Source: Flavobacterium sp. DG2-3
Lineage (GTDB): Bacteria; Bacteroidota; Bacteroidia; Flavobacteriales; Flavobacteriaceae
Direction of reading: 5' to 3'
DNA length: 64,000 nucleotides
Assembly (NCBI RefSeq): GCF_030730925.1
Contig: NZ_JAVAMB010000007.1
Span: 1 to 64,000 of the forward strand
Within the stretch, counting starts at the first letter, position 1. Every line of letters begins with the position of its first letter. A program made the translations under genes and the position numbers. A model generated the notes under the pieces. It had not been told where the DNA came from. It worked only from the letters and a program-made list of their open reading frames with translations, and did not search any database. Positions 53,215-61,015 of the stretch are shown here, in pieces.

Positions 53215-53622
53215 ATGAAAAATCAAGACACACCGCAGAATACGCCACAGGAAAAAGGCAATCCCCAAAACCAAAACAGAAGCCCAAAAAGCAATAATGA
53301 AAACACCAACCCTTACGACTCGGAGAACCTGGACCAGGAATCAGACAGCCCCTCCAAGGACATCACCGAGAAGGACATAGAAAAGGACCTTATGGAGCAT
53401 GACCCCTCTGAGGGGTTTGAAACAGATATTGATACCCAGAAGAGAGATGAGGAACAAAATGATTCCTTTGAAACGATCGATCCCGATGATGGCAATCCCG
53501 TGAGAAAGGAATTCGAAATCGGGCAGCTCGGCAGTGAAGAGCTTCAGCAGGATGAACTTGCAAGGGACGAATCAGAGGGCGGCCCTGCCCGCTTCCATAA
53601 GCCTTCGGAGCGGAAATTTTAA
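53215..53622 (+). CDS. Acidic disordered hypothetical protein (135 aa)
   Basis: 135 residues with almost no hydrophobic core: Asn/Gln-rich at first (NTPQEKGNPQNQNRS), then Asp/Glu-rich (KDITEKDIEKDLMEHDPSEGFETDIDTQKRDEEQ). No signal peptide. Start MKNQDTPQ follows an A-run that may serve as a translation enhancer. It sits in the GC-rich insert and is read opposite to the sulfatase genes. Small disordered proteins like this are widespread in Flavobacteriia; function unknown. Confidence 0.6.
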   Translation: MKNQDTPQNTPQEKGNPQNQNRSPKSNNENTNPYDSENLDQESDSPSKDITEKDIEKDLMEHDPSEGFETDIDTQKRDEEQNDSFETIDPDDGNPVRKEFEIGQLGSEELQQDELARDESEGGPARFHKPSERKF

Positions 53623-53882
53623 AACCGGGATTAAATGCCCTGCGCGGCAGCAAAAGACTGCTTGGCCGGTTCGCCTGCGCTCGGTGGAATGCATAGCGGG
53701 AAAAGCTCACAAAAAATAATTTCATTCATCAAAGAGAAAACCGCCTGCCTGGCCCCTTAAAAAGCTGCTGATTTTCCTCAGATGCCGCCTGCCTGCCGCA
53801 AGTGCTTCGCGCCCGGGGGTCTTTTCTGCTGTTATTTCACCGCAGATGCAATAACCGGCGCTTTTTTGCGTTAGTGCTTCAC

Positions 53883-53989
53883 CTCATATAGGCATAAATG
53901 GAAGATTATGTTTATGGACAAGCCCGCAGATAAGGTGTCTTATTGGCACGCTATCATGCGGGCTTTATCTATCGCCGCCTATATATGAG
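53883..53989. repeat. Nested inverted repeats
   Basis: Outer arms CTCATATAGGC (53883-53893) and GCCTATATATGAG (53977-53989, two extra bases); inner arms AAGCCCGCA (53920-53928) and TGCGGGCTT (53957-53965). This could be a structured RNA or a double terminator between the convergent genes at 53622 and 54027. The rest of 53623-54026 shows no gene. Confidence 0.5.
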
Positions 53990-54026
53990 AATTTTCTGCT
54001 GCATTTCAGGGGTTGCGCGCATTTTC

Positions 54027-54677
54027 TCATTTGCTGAAATCATAGCTCAGCACTGCCCCCAGGCCGAACTGGAATGTTGAGGCATAATCGGTCACTGCGA
54101 CCGGTCCCCAGTAGTAGTCCCAATAGTAGTCATAACCGACGGCCGCCGACATGGACTGCAGATAGGCGTTCAGGTTGATGGAAAACGCAGAATCGGTTTT
54201 GATCTTAACCCCCGCTTTGGCCTCCCATGCAAAATAAGTCCCGTTGCCGCTCTGCGGCGCTTCCAGCACAGCAATCCCTGCACCGGCCCCCAAAAAAGGC
54301 AGCGCTTTTTGCGAACTGGAACCAAAATAATAGGTATAGTCCGCCAGTATATAATTAATGGCGCCTTTGTCATCTCCGGCATTCACCTGTCCTCCTGCCG
54401 GGATGCCTGCCGCAGGCAGGGCGGCTTTGGTGTACAGGGGCATTCTGGCATCCAGCCTGTTGTATTTCAATTCTATGGAAGCATTGTCAATTATAAAATA
54501 TTCCAGACCGGCCCCATATTCAAAACCGTCTTCCACTCTTGCATAAGAGGAATCAAAATCCACCCTGTCCGAAAAGGTGTAGCCTGCGTAGAAATTAAGC
54601 AGCAGCGACTGGGCACTCTGTGCCGAAGCCGTAATTGAAAAGAAAAAAACAACAGCTGGTAAAAGGTACTTTTTCAT
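54027..54677 (-). CDS. Outer-membrane beta-barrel protein (porin-like)
   Basis: 216 residues. Signal peptide MKKYLLPAVVFFFSITASAQ, then alternating strands (LLNFYAGYTF, GAGLEYFII, IELKYNRL, ILADYTYYFG, ALPFLGAGAGIAV, AWEAKAGVKIK) and a C-terminal strand FGLGAVLSYDFSK. This is the small OmpA/OmpW-like barrel pattern. GC is higher than in the neighbouring sulfatase copy 1. It follows FGE on the same strand by 232 bases, but any role in sulfate-ester use is only positional. Confidence 0.8.
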   Translation of the reverse strand: MKKYLLPAVVFFFSITASAQSAQSLLLNFYAGYTFSDRVDFDSSYARVEDGFEYGAGLEYFIIDNASIELKYNRLDARMPLYTKAALPAAGIPAGGQVNAGDDKGAINYILADYTYYFGSSSQKALPFLGAGAGIAVLEAPQSGNGTYFAWEAKAGVKIKTDSAFSINLNAYLQSMSAAVGYDYYWDYYWGPVAVTDYASTFQFGLGAVLSYDFSK

Positions 54678-54909
54678 AATTTCTGATTTTAATTAATACT
54701 TAATGATTTAATTTTCCCTTTGAGGGCGCTTCATTGAAAAATATTTGAGCGATTTGCCCTATTCCTGGATGCATCTGGTATTTGCCTGCGCGATATCCAA
54801 TCGCAAACTTGAAATTTAGGCTTATTTAACTTTATCAGGCAGAGGCATTTTCCATGTGCCGTTTACTGCATCTTGTCCAGAATCATCCCATGCAGATCAG
54901 GCCATTTTT
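54678..54909. other. Gap with a possible coding remnant
   Basis: On the minus strand, about 54829-54905 reads AWDDSGQDAVNGTWKMPLPDKVK and a stop, with another stop just before. It looks like the tail of a lost gene. Nothing else is recognised. Confidence 0.3.
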
Positions 54910-56049
54910 TTATTCTAAGCTTTTTACGCATCTAAAACCTAAGTGATTGGCTGCAGACCGATATTCCCCTTTTCCTCTGGTTCCAACCATGTAGCGTGTG
55001 CAATATTGATCGGTGCATAAAAAAGAACCGCCGCGATGCACTCTTTTGATTTGTGAAGGATCATTTGGATCGTTGTAAGCATATGGCCCTTGAGGGTTTT
55101 TAATTGTTTTTCCGTTTTCTGCCAATGATTTATAATAATCCACGCTATACCAGTCGTGTACCCATTCCCAAACATTTCCGGCCATATCATACAAACCGTA
55201 TGGATTTGGAGCATATTGTTTTGCTGGAGCAATTCCTTTAAATCCGTCTTCTCCAGTGTCGCCGTCTTTTATAGGGAAATGTCCCTGATAGATATTTGCC
55301 TGAAATTTGCCGTCAGGTTTTAAATTATTTCCCCAGGCGTAAAGATTTCCTGTTTTACCGCCTCTGGCTGCAAATTCCCATTCAGCTTCTGTCGGAAGCC
55401 TTTTTCCTGCCCATTTCGCGTAAGCTTGGGCATCTTCATAAACCACATGAACAACAGGATAATTTTCTTTTCCCTTAATGCTGCTTTGCGGCCCGTCTGG
55501 ATGCCTCCAGTCTGCTCCCGGTTCATAACGCCACCATTGAAGAAAATTATTCAAATTAACTGCAGATGTTGTAGGGGTAAATATAACAGAGCCTGTAATC
55601 AAATCCTCTTCGTTTGCAGTTGGAAATTCTTCTTTTGTTGGTTTTTGTTCCGCAACGGTTACATAGCCTGTCGCTTTTACAAATTTTTCAAATTCTCCGT
55701 TCGTCACTTCGGTTTGGTCCATATAATAGCCGTCAACGTAAACTCTGTGAATGGGAGCCGCATCTTTTGCAGCGCCTTTAATGCTGCACAAACTCTCGTC
55801 TTCAACGTTTGAACCCATTGAGAATTCGCCTCCAGGAATCCAAACCATTCCTTTTGGGGCTTTTACAGCGGGTTTGAATTTATTTTCTACAGTTGGCTTA
55901 AATTCAGATGCTGTATTATTTGGAGTTTCATGACATTCTGCGACAGTTTTTTTCTCTTCTTTATCTGCAGATCTGCTGTAACTGTAAGCAGACGAAATAA
56001 TAATAGAAGCTGTCAGCAAAGCTAAAATCAAAAAAGTCTTGTTTTTCAT
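54910..56049 (-). CDS. Exported formylglycine-generating enzyme (sulfatase-modifying factor)
   Basis: 379 residues from MKNKTFLILALLTASII at 56049; the open frame upstream of it has no signal peptide and is rejected. It has the FGE-sulfatase fold landmarks: GMVWIPGGEFSMGS, LPTEAEWEFAARGG, YDMAGNVWEWVHDWY and a C-terminal GGSFLCTDQYCTRY, in which Cys345 and Cys350 are the pair required for copper-dependent formylglycine formation. It should convert the Cys of CTPGR in the two sulfatases. The signal peptide suggests that it acts in the periplasm. It is surrounded by its substrates' genes. Confidence 0.92.
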   Translation of the reverse strand: MKNKTFLILALLTASIIISSAYSYSRSADKEEKKTVAECHETPNNTASEFKPTVENKFKPAVKAPKGMVWIPGGEFSMGSNVEDESLCSIKGAAKDAAPIHRVYVDGYYMDQTEVTNGEFEKFVKATGYVTVAEQKPTKEEFPTANEEDLITGSVIFTPTTSAVNLNNFLQWWRYEPGADWRHPDGPQSSIKGKENYPVVHVVYEDAQAYAKWAGKRLPTEAEWEFAARGGKTGNLYAWGNNLKPDGKFQANIYQGHFPIKDGDTGEDGFKGIAPAKQYAPNPYGLYDMAGNVWEWVHDWYSVDYYKSLAENGKTIKNPQGPYAYNDPNDPSQIKRVHRGGSFLCTDQYCTRYMVGTRGKGEYRSAANHLGFRCVKSLE

Positions 56050-56508
56050 AATAAAGGGTTTTAATCTCTCAGGTTTCTCTAGAGGATTATACTCAAAACA
56101 TAATAATATTTGTCTCTGCCGCCCTGACAGGCGCAGCACTTTTTGAGCGCAAGACTGCTTTGAAGAAGGATGCCTGTGCAATCATTTCACAAAGCTTGAG
56201 GTTCAATGTGCTGCGGCGCCCTTCTGGTCTGGCCCTGCAAAAACATGCTCGTGATTTATCCAGACAGCTTTCTGAGGATGCTCCCTGAAAATCTGCTTTC
56301 CTGCGCCGATCCGCCCATAAAAGCATCAGAAGCAAGCTTTCTGTAAAGCCGAACTGTAACTGCTGCCCACTATCTTAATCTATAAACGCGTGAAAATACC
56401 ATCTGGCGAAGGCCCGCCGCGAACAAACCTTAAAAGGATTCTCAGTCTGCCCTCTTAGCTGCCTATAGGGAACAAATGCAGTATGCGCACTTGCGTCCAG
56501 ACAGCAGA
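56050..56508. other. GC-rich gap without recognised gene
   Basis: 459 bases between FGE and the channel-like gene. Short frames occur on both strands but none has a plausible start and composition. It may hold regulatory sequence; none is recognised. Confidence 0.5.
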
Positions 56509-57360
56509 TTACATGGGAATATACCATCTGAAACCCAGCCTAATGCCAAAATTTGCCGAATTTCGAGGATATCCCTCCGATCTGTAAGCCATTATTTCAG
56601 GCTCTATATAAGCATTATATTTCAATTTGCCCGACCAGATATATCCTAATCTGAAATCCATCGGTATGGCGACTTTTCCTGTTTTGTAATCAATCTGCCA
56701 TTCGGGTTCAATTCCAGCATACACGCCATTCGGCCAAGTGTAAAATACATTAGGCTGCAGCACCGCATAGGCAGAAGATCCGTACTGGCCATTTTTTGAA
56801 ACCGTGAAAAAATTTTCCAGTATCCAGTACATCTGCCACTTGCCTAACTTTGTAAACGTTACTGTAAAGGCAGGTCCAAGACTCCATTGCGGCGAGCCCA
56901 GCTTGGGATCTCCCGCGGTGGGAATCTGAAGATTCCACCCGGCTCCAAACTGTCCCCATTCTTTTTTACTGAGGATAAAAAACTGGTTCAGCGTCACATC
57001 GCCAAGACCGGTCCTTCCGCCTGGTGCAGTATTTAGAAAAGCGATCACCCTGATGAGCTGAGGCACTTTAATTACAAAGCCTTCTTTCATCGGTATGATT
57101 CCTCTGACCCTGAAATTTTGCGCAAATCCATCCTGATTTTCCGTTTTCAGGATTGCAAATTCTTCAAGCTGCAGCTGCCAGGCCAGCGTTGTGGGATTCA
57201 TGACCTCTTGGGATAATTTCACAGACGTCTTGCCCTCAGGCTGGTCCTTTTCCAGCGGGTTCTCTTGGGCGCTGATGCCCTGCATTCCAAATATAAAAAT
57301 TAGCAAAACAGCCTGCAAGGCTGTTTCACGAAGGATGGTATATGCTTTTGTATATTTCAT
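56509..57360 (-). CDS. Outer-membrane channel-like protein (transporter family)
   Basis: 283 residues. N-terminal export signal (ALQAVLLIFIFGMQGISAQ), then about ten to twelve amphipathic strands with aromatic girdle residues (GLGDVTLNQFFIL, GAGWNLQIPTAG, WQMYWILENFFTV, LGYIWSGKLKYNAYIEPEIM) and a C-terminal strand FGIRLGFRWYIPM. The pattern fits the PF13557-type (phenol-degradation MetA-like) channels. 17 bases from the HAD gene on the same strand, so it may bring sulfated compounds to the sulfatases. Confidence 0.75.
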   Translation of the reverse strand: MKYTKAYTILRETALQAVLLIFIFGMQGISAQENPLEKDQPEGKTSVKLSQEVMNPTTLAWQLQLEEFAILKTENQDGFAQNFRVRGIIPMKEGFVIKVPQLIRVIAFLNTAPGGRTGLGDVTLNQFFILSKKEWGQFGAGWNLQIPTAGDPKLGSPQWSLGPAFTVTFTKLGKWQMYWILENFFTVSKNGQYGSSAYAVLQPNVFYTWPNGVYAGIEPEWQIDYKTGKVAIPMDFRLGYIWSGKLKYNAYIEPEIMAYRSEGYPRNSANFGIRLGFRWYIPM

Positions 57361-57377
57361 AACGCCGATTTAGAGGA

Positions 57378-58415
57378 TTATTTTTCTGGATAGATAATTT
57401 TCCAGTCTGTTTTCATATCGGCAAAGGACCAGTTTTTAGCTTTGCCTTCATCCAGGCCTTTATCCAGAGTTCCGACAGGCGACTTTCTGTCGTAAGCCCA
57501 TTCTCGGACTGAGTCGGTATGATGCACATATAATTCAAAGTTTTTATATTTATTGGATGCGGTCCATTGGAGCATCTGGAGGTCCCCGTCGGAATTTCCA
57601 GCCGCAAAAACCGGCTTTTTGCCGATATATTTTTCTATAGCAACCGGCTTGCCTTCCCTGTCATCATTAAAATCAAGTGCCGGAAGCTTCACGATAGACG
57701 GCTTGCCACTATTGTAGTCATACCTCGCCTGAAGCGTGCTGCCCACAACCTGATAGCTTGGAATTCCATATTCCTCTTCTGTCCAGGCGCGCATGAAGTC
57801 TATTCCGCCTCCAGAGACAATAAAGACCTTAAATTCCCTCTCCTGAAGGTATTTTACCAGCTCCAGCATAGGCTGGTAGATCAGCTCTTTATATAATTTT
57901 TTCTTGACGGGATGCCGCGCGGAATCTATCCACTTTCTGACATTTGAATTGAACTCTTCTGTGGTCATGCCCGAGTGGCTCACCCCGACAATCTGCAGAA
58001 GCCCATTTTTTCCCTGCTTCATCAGATCGCCCATATTGTTTTCCAATACCGCCTTGAAAGGCTGCTTATTTTTCCATTCCGGATGCTGGGGTGCCAGGGC
58101 TTTGACCTGATCCCATGCAAAGAAAAGCTGAAAATAGAAAGGCTGTTCGGACCACAGCGTCCCATCGTTGTCAAATACAGCAATGCGGTCTTGTACCGGA
58201 ATAAAATTAGGGCTTTTGGAATCTGTGACATCCTTTATGTAAGCAATAATATCTTTTTTCACTTTTGTATCATTCCACGAGGCAAGCGGATCTGTACGCT
58301 CAATTGGCGTTCCAGCCTGTGAAGCGCTTTGGGCCTGTTCTTTTCTGCATGCTGCCAGCAGCAGAAGGGCAGCGCAGGAAACCAGGACTTTGCTTAAATT
58401 TTTAATGTTTTTCAT
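57378..58415 (-). CDS. HAD-superfamily phosphatase, exported lipoprotein
   Basis: 345 residues. Lipobox LLLLAACR near residue 22. HAD motif I FDNDGTLW (nucleophile Asp in DxDGT), motif II IVSGGG, a Lys further on, and motif IV GNSDGDLQM. These residues make a working phosphatase likely. It is close to the phosphoserine-phosphatase-like type, here anchored in the envelope. Clusters of sulfatase, FGE, HAD and channel genes are known from several bacteria, so co-action on a sulfated and phosphorylated substrate is plausible. Transcribed before the channel gene. Confidence 0.85.
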   Translation of the reverse strand: MKNIKNLSKVLVSCAALLLLAACRKEQAQSASQAGTPIERTDPLASWNDTKVKKDIIAYIKDVTDSKSPNFIPVQDRIAVFDNDGTLWSEQPFYFQLFFAWDQVKALAPQHPEWKNKQPFKAVLENNMGDLMKQGKNGLLQIVGVSHSGMTTEEFNSNVRKWIDSARHPVKKKLYKELIYQPMLELVKYLQEREFKVFIVSGGGIDFMRAWTEEEYGIPSYQVVGSTLQARYDYNSGKPSIVKLPALDFNDDREGKPVAIEKYIGKKPVFAAGNSDGDLQMLQWTASNKYKNFELYVHHTDSVREWAYDRKSPVGTLDKGLDEGKAKNWSFADMKTDWKIIYPEK

Positions 58416-58460
58416 ATTACTTATTTTAAGAACTTCTAATGTTGCGGCTATCCAAAGTTT

Positions 58461-58703
58461 TCATTCCATTCTGTTGAGTATATAAATTAAGATTTCCTCC
58501 TCCAGCTCTGCCGATAAATTTTCATTTTCCACCCTGCTGCTGAAATCCTCATCGATCTTCTTTTTAATTTTCCTGACATTCTCCTTAATGCTGCAGTATT
58601 CATCACAGATCATTTTAAAACGGTCATCTGCCAGATAAAATACCGTAATCGATTCCATATACTGGGCAAACTTTTCATTCTGTAAATCTTTAGGAAGCGA
58701 CAT
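58461..58703 (-). CDS. Small hypothetical protein (80 aa)
   Basis: 80 residues, helical (YMESITVFYLADDRFKMICDEYCSIKENVRKIKKKI, then acidic ELEEEILIYILNRME). No signal. It lies 45 bases before the HAD gene and may be the first gene of the HAD-channel transcript. Function unknown. Confidence 0.55.
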   Translation of the reverse strand: MSLPKDLQNEKFAQYMESITVFYLADDRFKMICDEYCSIKENVRKIKKKIDEDFSSRVENENLSAELEEEILIYILNRME

Positions 58704-58833
58704 ATATCTATATTTAAAAATTATAAAATATAACTGGAAATGCCAGCTGGCGCATTAACACAGCCAAAAGTTTTGGCGATTTGCTATCTGCTGAAAACGT
58801 TACTGGAACAATGCCCCAATATTAGCATTTATA

Positions 58834-58861
58834 AATAAGGCAGTTTTTAACCTGCCTTATT
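58834..58861 (-). terminator. Terminator of sulfatase copy 2
   Basis: AATAAGGCAG and CTGCCTTATT arms with a short loop, directly after the second sulfatase gene on the minus strand; followed by A/T-rich sequence. Confidence 0.65.
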
Positions 58862-58883
58862 TTATTATTTAAATCACTAAAAA

Positions 58884-60494
58884 CTAATACTTTATATCCT
58901 CAGGCAGCTTCATTCCTTTCTCGTCGAGCATTTTCTTGGCTTCCTGAATATTTCTAAATCTCGAAATGCTTTCACTTCCCGTATAGACCTCTCCCTGCAT
59001 CTGTCGCGGCGGATACTGCACATAAGTTTTAATGAGATCCTGGATGGCTTTATTAAAGACCGGCAGCGTCCAAGTTTTTTCGGTAAAACTGTTCATGAAC
59101 AGGTCATATCGTTCCTGCGGATCCTGCCATAGATCATAAATGGCCGGAACAGTCGCAACATAAGTTTCATCCCCTCTCCATCCAAGCTGCTGTCCCGGCG
59201 CATCACTTCCCGCCTGAGCTCCATTGTCTCCTCTTGTATTGTACACTGCCTTAAAGTGGCTGACCCTTACTGCACCTGGCGAAAGTTCTGATTCGGTAAA
59301 GTAAAACCACGTATTGCGAAGCGGCTTTCCTTTCTTGAACAGCACATTTGCCATATCATAGCTGTCGAAAACCATCGGTTTGCCCTCACGGTCATTTTTA
59401 GGCAGCTCAACTCCTGCAAGACCCGCAAAAGTTGCCATCAGATCTAATCCCCCAACTATGTTATGATTCTGGCTTCCTGGCTCTATCTGTCCAGGCCACC
59501 ATGCTATAGCAGGCACCCTGCTTCCCCCTTCCCTGTCGGTCCCTTTCGATCCCCTGAATGGTGTATAGCCTGCATCTGGATGAACATCCTGCCATGCCCC
59601 ATTGTCAACGGTATAGATCACAATTGTATTGTCAGCAATTCCCAGCCTTTTAATTTCATCCATCACGCGCCCTACATTATAATCCATCTCCATCACGCAG
59701 TCTGCATATTTGCTGGCTCCAGGCGATTTTCCCTTAAATTGTTTGGATGGCAGGTTAGGCTGATGGTTCTTGGCAAAGTTTACACACATAAAAAAAGGGC
59801 TGCCTCCATTTGCGTATGTGTCAAGCTGCTTTAAGACATTGTCAGTCATCATCATATCAAGTTCGGCAATGTTTTCTTCTGTCACTTTAGAAACCTCTCG
59901 TACTTTTCCTCCTGCTTCACCTTCCAACACGCCGGTAGTTACCTTTTTGAAAAAACTAAGCATCTCTGGTGTCATATCCGGATTCCATGACGGAAAAGCA
60001 TAGGTGTAAGCATTTAAATGATACAGTACCACGTTCTGCATAATATCAAATCCGTGAGCGGTGGGCATAGCATAATCAGCTTCGCCTAAATGCCATTTTC
60101 CTGAAAAATAAGTTTTATAATTTGCTTTCTTTAAAACAGAAGCCAGTGTCCATTCTCCCGCTGGAAGTCCTCCCCCCTGCCCCTGAAATGCCACGGTAGT
60201 CATTCCGCTTCGATTTGGTATACGTCCGGTGATCATTGCTGCCCTTCCCGGCGTGCAGCTTGGCTGTCCGTAAAACTCCCAGAACTGCATCCCTTCCTTG
60301 GCCATTTTATCAAGATTAGGGGTCGGCATCCCCCTGGACTCGCCGCCTCCAAATACTCCTAGATCTCCCCATCCGGTGTCATCAGAGATTAGCATTATGA
60401 TATTGGGCTTCTTTTTAGTCTGGCTGAATGCAGATCCGATAAAGGTAAAGACCATCAGGCCGGTAAAAATAATCTGTAAAATTCTCTTTTCCAT
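58884..60494 (-). CDS. Exported S1-family sulfatase (arylsulfatase), copy 2
   Basis: 536 residues. Signal peptide MEKRILQIIFTGLMVFTFIGSAFSQ. Signature CTPGR with Cys80, metal ligands in LISDDTGW, GKWHLG, and YTVDNGAWQD. It matches copy 1 closely along the whole length (shared QPSCTPGRAA, ITGRIPNRSGMTTVAF, FRGxKGTDREGGSR), so the two are paralogues from a duplication. It needs the FGE at 54910 for activation. Its upstream region carries two copies of the 24-bp palindrome found before copy 1. Confidence 0.93.
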   Translation of the reverse strand: MEKRILQIIFTGLMVFTFIGSAFSQTKKKPNIIMLISDDTGWGDLGVFGGGESRGMPTPNLDKMAKEGMQFWEFYGQPSCTPGRAAMITGRIPNRSGMTTVAFQGQGGGLPAGEWTLASVLKKANYKTYFSGKWHLGEADYAMPTAHGFDIMQNVVLYHLNAYTYAFPSWNPDMTPEMLSFFKKVTTGVLEGEAGGKVREVSKVTEENIAELDMMMTDNVLKQLDTYANGGSPFFMCVNFAKNHQPNLPSKQFKGKSPGASKYADCVMEMDYNVGRVMDEIKRLGIADNTIVIYTVDNGAWQDVHPDAGYTPFRGSKGTDREGGSRVPAIAWWPGQIEPGSQNHNIVGGLDLMATFAGLAGVELPKNDREGKPMVFDSYDMANVLFKKGKPLRNTWFYFTESELSPGAVRVSHFKAVYNTRGDNGAQAGSDAPGQQLGWRGDETYVATVPAIYDLWQDPQERYDLFMNSFTEKTWTLPVFNKAIQDLIKTYVQYPPRQMQGEVYTGSESISRFRNIQEAKKMLDEKGMKLPEDIKY

Positions 60495-60685
60495 AATCTT
60501 AGGTTTAAATTAATTTTTTTAATTGCATTATCTTCCTTTTATTGACTTATTAAAATCAGAATTAAATAATGGTGAATTGTTTTGGCTTAAGGGATTCCAT
60601 TTAGTCCCTAGAGCATAGCTCGAAAAGCAAGTCAATCAAATTTAAATATTCTTCTAAAGCTTGGCAGATTATTGCCGCATTAAAC

Positions 60686-60709
60686 GGTTGCAGATTATAA
60701 TCTGCAACC
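60686..60709. promoter_or_regulatory. Sulfatase palindrome, copy 3 (perfect)
   Basis: GGTTGCAGATTA followed by its exact reverse complement TAATCTGCAACC. The best copy of the shared motif, 192 bases upstream of the second sulfatase start. It is likely bound by a dimeric regulator. Confidence 0.75.
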
Positions 60710-60863
60710 ATTTTATAATTTAAAAGCTGCATCAAAACATGAAAGATCATCAATAAAAAAACACATAAATACTTAAAAAACAAATCATTACACATTTAAA
60801 TCTTCAAAAACAACTAACAGGCACAAAAAATCAAAAAGACCTGATTCTCATGCGATTTTTATA

Positions 60864-60887
60864 TGTTTCAAATTATAATCTGCAACA
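60864..60887. promoter_or_regulatory. Sulfatase palindrome, copy 4
   Basis: TGTTTCAAATTA and TAATCTGCAACA: the right half is intact except for the last base, the left half is weaker. It lies between the divergent sulfatase and adhesin genes, about 130 bases before the adhesin start, so it could act on either. The rest of 60495-61015 has no gene. Confidence 0.65.
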
Positions 60888-60918
60888 TCTTTAAAAAAAA
60901 ACGGAGCTTTTTTTGGCG

Positions 60919-60926
60919 TAATTTTG
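60919..60926 (+). promoter_or_regulatory. Possible -7 box for the adhesin gene
   Basis: TAATTTTG matches TAnnTTTG about 90 bases before ATG 61016 and 32 bases after the fourth palindrome. No clear -33 element. Confidence 0.35.
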
Positions 60927-61015
60927 AGAAGCTTTTTTCAAATTAAGCATACCTTATCAAAAATCGCCACTTCTTATTTCTCAAATTTTCAGCTATAGAA
61001 TTTATTTTACTGCCT

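Noticed and set aside
56093-56335. 80-aa frame in the GC-rich gap
   Set aside because: Composition is that of a shadow frame in GC-rich DNA, with no support from start context.
60601-60795. 64-aa frame upstream of sulfatase copy 2
   Set aside because: It covers the perfect palindrome and has no promoter context; more likely regulatory DNA.
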